Source: Acidimicrobiales bacterium
GTDB lineage: Bacteria; Actinomycetota; Acidimicrobiia; Acidimicrobiales; JACCXE01
Direction: 5' to 3'
Length of the DNA stretch: 64,000 nt
Assembly: GCA_035546775.1 (NCBI GenBank)
Contig: DASZWD010000030.1
Coordinates: forward strand, 333,526-397,525
In this document: positions 62,001 to 64,000 of the stretch, in pieces
Layout of the letters: each line of letters starts with the position of its first letter
Numbering within the stretch: the stretch's first letter is position 1
Notes under the pieces: model-generated
Databases searched by the model: none
What the model saw: the letters and a program-made list of their open reading frames with translations, nothing else
What the model was told of the DNA's origin: nothing
Translations under genes and position numbers: made by a program

Positions 62001-62195
62001 GCCCGGCTGGCCCAGCGGAAGGTTGAGCAGGCTGGCGTGGTGCGAGCCCGACACGGCGTCGATCGAGTACAGCGGCAGCGGTACGTAGACGGCGCGCTTG
62101 AGTCGCGGCCCGTCGCCGAGCATGCCCAGCGCCAGCGCGATGCCGAGCGTGGTGAGAATGGCCGCGGTGATGGGGCGTTGCAGGCGCTGCGTCAT
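53031..62195 (-). CDS. Giant secreted/surface repeat protein (3054 residues)
   Basis: N-terminal signal/anchor (ITAAILTTLGIALALGML, about 8-26), then DVDGDLLPDVAVSVNL like an FG-GAP/calcium motif. Residues about 100-1900 are a long series of ~100-residue beta-rich units with recurring cues such as IDRLPRNAVLDL, LISQLPSAIDVHV, VHQVPSTLDICF and ALPHELDGVI, each followed by a PID- or PVD-type strand. A Gly-rich block (about 2080-2220; GGGGGGAVVL) follows. The C-terminal 500 residues hold Ig-like units (YTAPFKLGEG near 2708, YTAPFELPEG near 2892) of OmpL47/Ig type and a FlgD-type Ig end (WTETGESQPLQIVL). No enzyme motif seen. The ATG is coupled to the upstream gene by ATGA. Confidence 0.85.
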   Translation of the reverse strand: MTQRLQRPITAAILTTLGIALALGMLGDGPRLKRAVYVPLPLYSIDAVSGSHHASLLNLPLGQPGAPVAPMPVDVDGDLLPDVAVSVNLVDIGGVNVPPSPQILAPTIRIDRLLTAVLTNKPSPPLRITANLQLVDVTGGNPASTFKFGYDTAKSGSIPGTFSAVVQGLTSGFDPMTVNIDTKGTIRGADPGPTHYQGPLTLLTGFDETGANPSTTALQLAYSPFPNNVSVGLESLPDGGRRITYSHGLHTDVDLTTTLDQVSNHGDDVTHIVGRIDRLPRNAVLDLKSGADSSGAFALTTNPDGRLPDVEVNMHSKTSDRLLNARAEIDGVPSHIEGEWALPPDTDPQGKARLRFEAPDGIGAVEATVNDSDHPTLTPFVPTESQYVNFQQTSDEKLITGRVESISRVAFDEVDRGFDASFRSVTGGRPLQLHASERGDQFVEASSLISQLPSAIDVHVRKAGSDETADPMSVTYDASTPVDVQAALEFHDTDAATTAVCGDAFTTCADLRVRQVPSHIETRVAQAGPQMNVDVELPQPSGQAPDIVADVTHGADNGAADARPIVAHLDALGVSSAMHAVFTKGADGTVEQASFDTDNPIQVLAFSVADFLAAHRPADIPPSLPIDGNGARVTARGRDSGVVDFEAIGRLVDVGGFRYYDKNLFGLHTQVGGNADLNVDVDARNVASSADQRVDVVGHALVHQVPSTLDICFRPDGLSNDPGDYPVDNPTLTPCVDKQPFDPEVKLDKSPLSIAYRASAPIDHIEGNVHVREIGDTLAQDHVTNGSFGADAVPRALNVFVLPPRTKKNPLAAQFDTGGFDPPGNLHAHFEDLWGDLQCEDPRIPAEGQHATCATVTVPEAPGKLRLDYNPDQATDNFSVTTDRLIDVNGLQMSSVERQDHKDAPATANVLVLTADVQQIGKSLTGTLHAPALPDDAPKTAEAPLAVDFTATPPIHAIDAHVRTYLGPDPFETDGAPAQRAGLPAIDPSFDTVTLLQAGDALRSDVHVTDFSGIGYRTGVDTDGFRYPSHFVDLRLGAGRSVRAYIDTGSATTNTENGAARADRTIVDLTAQNLPGDLTACFRGQVPVDPVAHPDAASYCDSAAGDKGAFQLTSDTPDGGIRPSVHAFFRSSTDSEAKVMSGRLDVDALPHELDGVIGDGNDGNDQIDDDTTAVVQALPDALGTIDAHFATFDINDEGWSDADRPFFRMAPPKGPFPVADVAGQQVQIGASGDGFEARARLGSVGGAPGSQLKKLSLSNTYCPQPAGKDDYPDYRDNPSYATTYTCAQLDVQPIGGADPIAIGLIKDKADGSRVALHDAGLSNVPDHVQVTMVDTSTTVPKANDPNEPLRERCGTVGTRARDDNACLPPQLRFDATGAPNAVLWGVLDKGTEGSIAGLGGVAATLVPDDQQIDATPNQNGWSDGTTFEGLRAKIATVGTEPDPAVRAALRLPLPGSVTVYPVQSWQQEVNTPRQGDTPAIVGSGRDLRVGYVARTPGGAVQDLGRLAVLYIDDAGNQTLLTDTAAAQLKQPAGGTDYTDLPPSAIPGELDVTVNLRRQKVWGSTFVNVVGRVNKNTNLRLQMQNAPEEEPKPTNIFESLPTLLNQRPEHPLRVDASIVNLPGPAPGSADDGSPTFKLRAEMLRAGDAQPGDPPPKPDECGGFFTDHGCVQNNIALDDLQAVFNFAPPNTVGARFVKAVFEQDGSTTGVAIQAFKDVNPPDDATPDGIVTAQVLAKLDPFNIVQNQEEYVLNIHTEIKSTLTPVMLLDRVSDVKIRGVGANLGVQRVAGLPDSSVRLIPLLHLDSLNANVSLDVYIGTIPLIGVKYIGGTGDLVNMKYSTCDDNPAPVTNHGDYFNDTSGFAVEGALISDLISDAAPDALTVHPGESATVLTMPDDGLASPFVIDVLGFFPISPAGPLMSIVEHWQLCKKVPTNDLIGQFHPGDPLPFAGHAIPDVPLSKNVDEGAGDPIPVVPSSIEAGQTVTVDGCLKRYTSLDIHGTLKTVNCDTHLFADDVHIYPGGKIEGNNNVTLFADSFTVDPGGQVVMNKGNLEVDTFGDLRVAGAVNANGSSTTAGSTNGFGGGGHIGEGGEDGNHFPGGSSFGNIAANDPTTEAGANGNGPQQAFVLPGGGGGAVTLSGKHLVVSGAVTADGTNGPDSQTTYPYGGGGGGAVVLMGEQVDLGSGSVHANGGNGGCGETIPGNFATYTGGGGGGGGIVKVIAGLLSGPTPPTPQPGAGSDCSSIVLDPSLAQPGFPGQPGLVEATFAGKSDLDPFASYWHSGVVNAYVTAQAPTSTFTVNVCGFKKDQPDGTDPQPIDDPHAMDGVGPASDANPCGTRFGAHIPVLGALQVTNATSVSHALVQLTNMTEGEWVLFTSAGSSSVAGQACPPTSGSPPSQCRYEPAPSFADDLIGVDNTAPVVTDPIVVGGGRWASGGDHYVSFTGTRDITIATSAVDQTDKANLSYLGCAESHADANGNSLGDFVLSSCVNDGQPHEFHLQTSGDGAKTIRVFAVDRAGNVSTLDTTVILDQTPPGSQSFINVFPDPDGANGWYKTPPNFSLIGSFDGFNSDGSEGSGGNIPAWAYRVDGNDEKPCPDLNVCSVFGEIPASGVHVVHFTPIDRVQNRLYDDKDPATPSPMFNSAPIKVDHVAPTTALLSSPAAPDGEHGWFVTAPWVTFLGTDKLDGSGLSGGTGTGIFYSVNGSTPTAYTAPFKLGEGASTVCWSAVDVAGNAESQQCQTFNVDTHDPSVAIAAVPAAPDTNGWYTASPTFSVSSTDTTAGVDPTSLVVSVDGGPLFTPTGSQSIPEGIHDVRARVRDNAGRYSAVALSTFQVDLSTPTVSHRILPPDPAQAGWYRRLPRVALVANDGDQSSGVDHIEYRIGNAGSFVTYTAPFELPEGRSTVTYRAVDRVGHVTPDHSFGVAVDVTSPVAKALTTSPQIWLRHLGLLGLGPKSVKLNYSVMDPKLPGLQVENEHRNLHVIVIVHDALGDAVRRIDAGTIVVAPGTTYNGSVQWDGTDQSLTGFLGVGTYYYRVIASDEAGNWTETGESQPLQIVL

Positions 62196-63172
62196 GGCAG
62201 CAGCGGCGCCGTCGCCGCGGTGTCGATGGACGGGGCGGGTGCGGCGCTGACGTCGAGCGCGTCGGGCACCTGGAACGTGAGGCGGGCCTGCACCACGCAG
62301 CCCACGACGAGGAGAGCGCAGGGTGGATTGGCCGTCGTCGTGGTGTAGGTGACCGAGACCGACCGGCTGGCGCCTGCCGCGATGTCGCCGACGCGCCGGC
62401 TGCTGCCCGGCGCGAACTGCGCGGTGACGCCCGGGGTGAGCGATTCGACGCCGATGAGGTTGACGCCGAAGGCGTCGCCCGGCCCAGTGTTGGCGACGGC
62501 GTAGGTGACGGTGAGGACGCGCTTGAGGTAGTTGAGGTGCAGCGAACCGTCCCAGTGGGCGGTGGCGCCGGGCACGCTGATCGTCGGTTGCAGCACGGCG
62601 ATCGACCCGAGCATGTTCAGGCTGAAGGCGTTGTCGGCGCCCGGGCCGACCGCCGCGCGCATGACGAAGGTCCCGTTCCCCGAGGCGTTGCGGTAGGCGC
62701 CGGTACCGGCCGCCACCACCCAAGCGCCCGCCCCCGACGCCGTGGTGCCGTCGAAGTCCAGGGGCGAGTCGGCGCACGTGCCGCTGCCGGCGGTCATGGC
62801 CAGGCGCAGCGCGCCGTGGGCGTTTGTGAGCCAGGTGTCGCTTTCGGAACGGAGCAGGAAGGCGTGCGAATACGTCCGCGCCGGCGTCAGCGTGTCGGGT
62901 TCGGCGTGCAGGTTGAGACCCAGGCGCACGTCGGCGGGCAGGGTCGCGGTGAACACTCCCGCAGGGACCTTGGCGGCGTACGAGTAGTGCCAGTTGTCAC
63001 CCGACCCGCCATCGGCACACGCCACGCCGGGCACTTCGGCGGTGCCTGTCCCATTGGCGCCGCTTATGCCCAGCGATAACCCATTTGGCCCCGCGGCCTG
63101 CGTCGGCGCATGCGTCCCCAGCACGAACACGACGATGGACAGAACCCCGAGAGCCTTCGCGCGTCGTCCCAC
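62192..63172 (-). CDS. Secreted protein translationally coupled to the giant protein
   Basis: 326 residues. Signal peptide MGRRAKALGVLSIVVFVLGT, cleavage likely after TQAAG. The first mature domain has two Cys pairs (VACADGG, GTCADSP) and an allene-oxide-cyclase/dirigent-like stretch GTGAYRNASGNGTFVM. The second is a DUF11/CARDB-like Ig domain (TYAVANTGPGDAFGVN). GAGGAG lies 7 nt before the GTG. The stop overlaps the start of the giant gene, so the pair is probably made in fixed ratio and acts together at the cell surface. Confidence 0.83.
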   Translation of the reverse strand: MGRRAKALGVLSIVVFVLGTHAPTQAAGPNGLSLGISGANGTGTAEVPGVACADGGSGDNWHYSYAAKVPAGVFTATLPADVRLGLNLHAEPDTLTPARTYSHAFLLRSESDTWLTNAHGALRLAMTAGSGTCADSPLDFDGTTASGAGAWVVAAGTGAYRNASGNGTFVMRAAVGPGADNAFSLNMLGSIAVLQPTISVPGATAHWDGSLHLNYLKRVLTVTYAVANTGPGDAFGVNLIGVESLTPGVTAQFAPGSSRRVGDIAAGASRSVSVTYTTTTANPPCALLVVGCVVQARLTFQVPDALDVSAAPAPSIDTAATAPLLP

Positions 63173-63241
63173 CCGAAAGCTCCTCTGTTATTTGTGCGTG
63201 CCCCGCAGGAGGAGAACGTAAGACAACGGGCTTTGTTACGC

Positions 63242-63259
63242 ATCCGGGAGGTCCCGGAT
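63242..63259 (-). terminator. Hairpin after the sulfatase gene
   Basis: ATCCGGGA (63242-63249) and TCCCGGAT (63252-63259) pair perfectly but leave only a 2-nt loop, so the inner pairs must open. It lies 8 bases after the sulfatase stop on the minus strand. Confidence 0.5.
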
Positions 63260-63267
63260 ATTTCGGG

Positions 63268-64000
63268 TTAACCGACGCCGAGACGTTCGTACTGCTCGCG
63301 GGGCGCGTCGACGGCGTCGAGGGCCGCGACGAGCATGTCGACCATCTCCTTCTCGACGACGCTCCCCGCGCCCGCCAGTTCTTCGGTCTCGGCCGGATCG
63401 TTGTCGAGGTCGAACAGGTGGTGGCGGTCGACCGGTCCGGCGACCCAGAACGGCAGCATGTCTCCGGGCTGGAACGGTTGGCGGATGACGGGGACGTCGG
63501 AGTGCGGCATGAAGTCGAGCACGGCGCGGCGGTCGGGCTTGGGCAGGCCGACGTTGCGGAAGTGCGTCGGCATCGTCGACCAGCGGTTCGACCACATCGA
63601 CAGCGGGAAGTTGGACTCGACCGCGCTGCGGGCGTACTTACGACGGCCGTCGGTTACCTGCACCCAGTTGCCGTACACGCCGCCGATGGCGCAGTCCCGT
63701 GTGGTGGCGCGGCCGCTCTCGCCCGCGCCGTCGAGCAGTGGCACGAGGGAGACGCCGTGGGTCGGGTGCGGCGCATCGGCGCCGAACACGGCGCGCAGCG
63801 TGGCGTGGATGTCGACCGTCGTCGTGAGCGCGTCGACCGTCTTGGCCTCCATGTCCGGCCACGCGATGAGCAGCGGGATGTGGCCGAGCGTCTCGTACTG
63901 CATCACGTTCGGCTTGCCGAACAGGTCACGCTCGCCGAGGTAGTGGCCGTGATCGGTGCACACGACGAGCATGGTGTCGTCCCACAACTGGTGCCGGTCG
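63268..64000 (-). CDS. Sulfatase, C-terminal part (5' end outside window)
   Basis: About 244 residues are visible; the frame runs off the right edge. TMLVVCTDHGHYLGERDLFGKP (in part: VVCTDHGHYLGERD) is the second metal-binding motif of alkaline-phosphatase-fold sulfatases, followed by TLGHIPLLIAWP and LFDLDNDPAETEELAG, the usual C-terminal block. The CxPxR formylglycine site lies outside the window. It would hydrolyse sulfate esters. It is on the same strand as the secreted pair but is separated from it by a hairpin. Confidence 0.9.
   Translation of the reverse strand, partial: DRHQLWDDTMLVVCTDHGHYLGERDLFGKPNVMQYETLGHIPLLIAWPDMEAKTVDALTTTVDIHATLRAVFGADAPHPTHGVSLVPLLDGAGESGRATTRDCAIGGVYGNWVQVTDGRRKYARSAVESNFPLSMWSNRWSTMPTHFRNVGLPKPDRRAVLDFMPHSDVPVIRQPFQPGDMLPFWVAGPVDRHHLFDLDNDPAETEELAGAGSVVEKEMVDMLVAALDAVDAPREQYERLGVG

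Noticed and set aside
58632-62348. Plus-strand open frame of over 1200 codons opposite the giant gene (and a similar one at 53448-56561)
   Set aside because: Composition is Arg/Val/Asp-rich without motifs; the minus-strand frame has signal sequence, Ig-like units and the ATGA junction, so it is the real gene.

Overview
The window is a 64 kb piece of a GC-rich (roughly two-thirds G+C), gene-dense bacterial chromosome. Coding style and gene content point to an actinobacterium, most likely in or near class Acidimicrobiia. The supporting signs are coenzyme F420 enzymes, a BsaP-type biotin auxiliary protein, LAL-type LuxR and class III cyclase/AAA/TPR regulators, an Rpf-like secreted enzyme, a HelD-type helicase, many GTG/TTG starts, and many genes that appear to be transcribed without leaders. 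The taxonomic placement is inference. No tRNA, rRNA, CRISPR array, insertion sequence or phage gene was seen; the window reads as ordinary chromosome with a few accessory secreted systems.

Layout. Positions 1-4130 hold a heterodimeric ABC exporter and a MarR-MFS efflux operon. Positions 4065-5779 hold a two-gene F420/2-oxoglutarate oxygenase operon on the minus strand. Positions 5858-14673 form a nitrogen-control region: two amt-glnK pairs with helD, a CDF-like membrane protein and glnD (PII-modifying enzyme) between them, and a GlnR-like box in front of the second amt. Positions 14674-24176 are mixed: ankyrin protein, RNase HII, GH38 alpha-mannosidase, lipoprotein, gpsA, cofC and a histone-H1-like lysine/alanine repeat protein. 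Positions 24201-27695 encode a giant cyclase-AAA-TPR protein. Positions 27747-34144 are a TetR-controlled Liv (branched-chain amino acid type) ABC importer with a fused permease-ATPase and an H1-like tail on LivF. Positions 34154-38305 are the biotin operon bioA-bioF-bioD-bioB-bsaP. Positions 38274-43654 hold a Mug-type glycosylase, lipoprotein, acyl-CoA ligase, Rpf-like protein, a probable DUF4202 protein and a channel-like membrane protein. Positions 43763-48049 are a divergent MarR/serine-hydrolase/threonine-rich anchor operon and a DrrAB-type exporter. Positions 48101-53001 hold a J-domain protein, acyltransferase, TetR and LAL regulator. Positions 53031-63172 are a two-gene secreted system dominated by a 3054-residue repeat protein, and the window ends in a truncated sulfatase.

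How the genes work together. The amt/glnK/glnD set forms an ammonium uptake and sensing circuit. The biotin set covers KAPA to biotin, with a candidate esterase just upstream. CofC supplies the F420 pathway that the LLM oxidoreductase would use. Three convergent gene ends are marked by unusually long perfect hairpins. At about eighteen starts a -10-like hexamer lies 5-8 nt before the start codon with no Shine-Dalgarno, which implies widespread leaderless transcription. The most unusual items are the giant secreted repeat protein with its translationally coupled partner, the H1-like tail on LivF that matches the separate H1-like protein, and the structured leaders before the ankyrin and Rpf genes.
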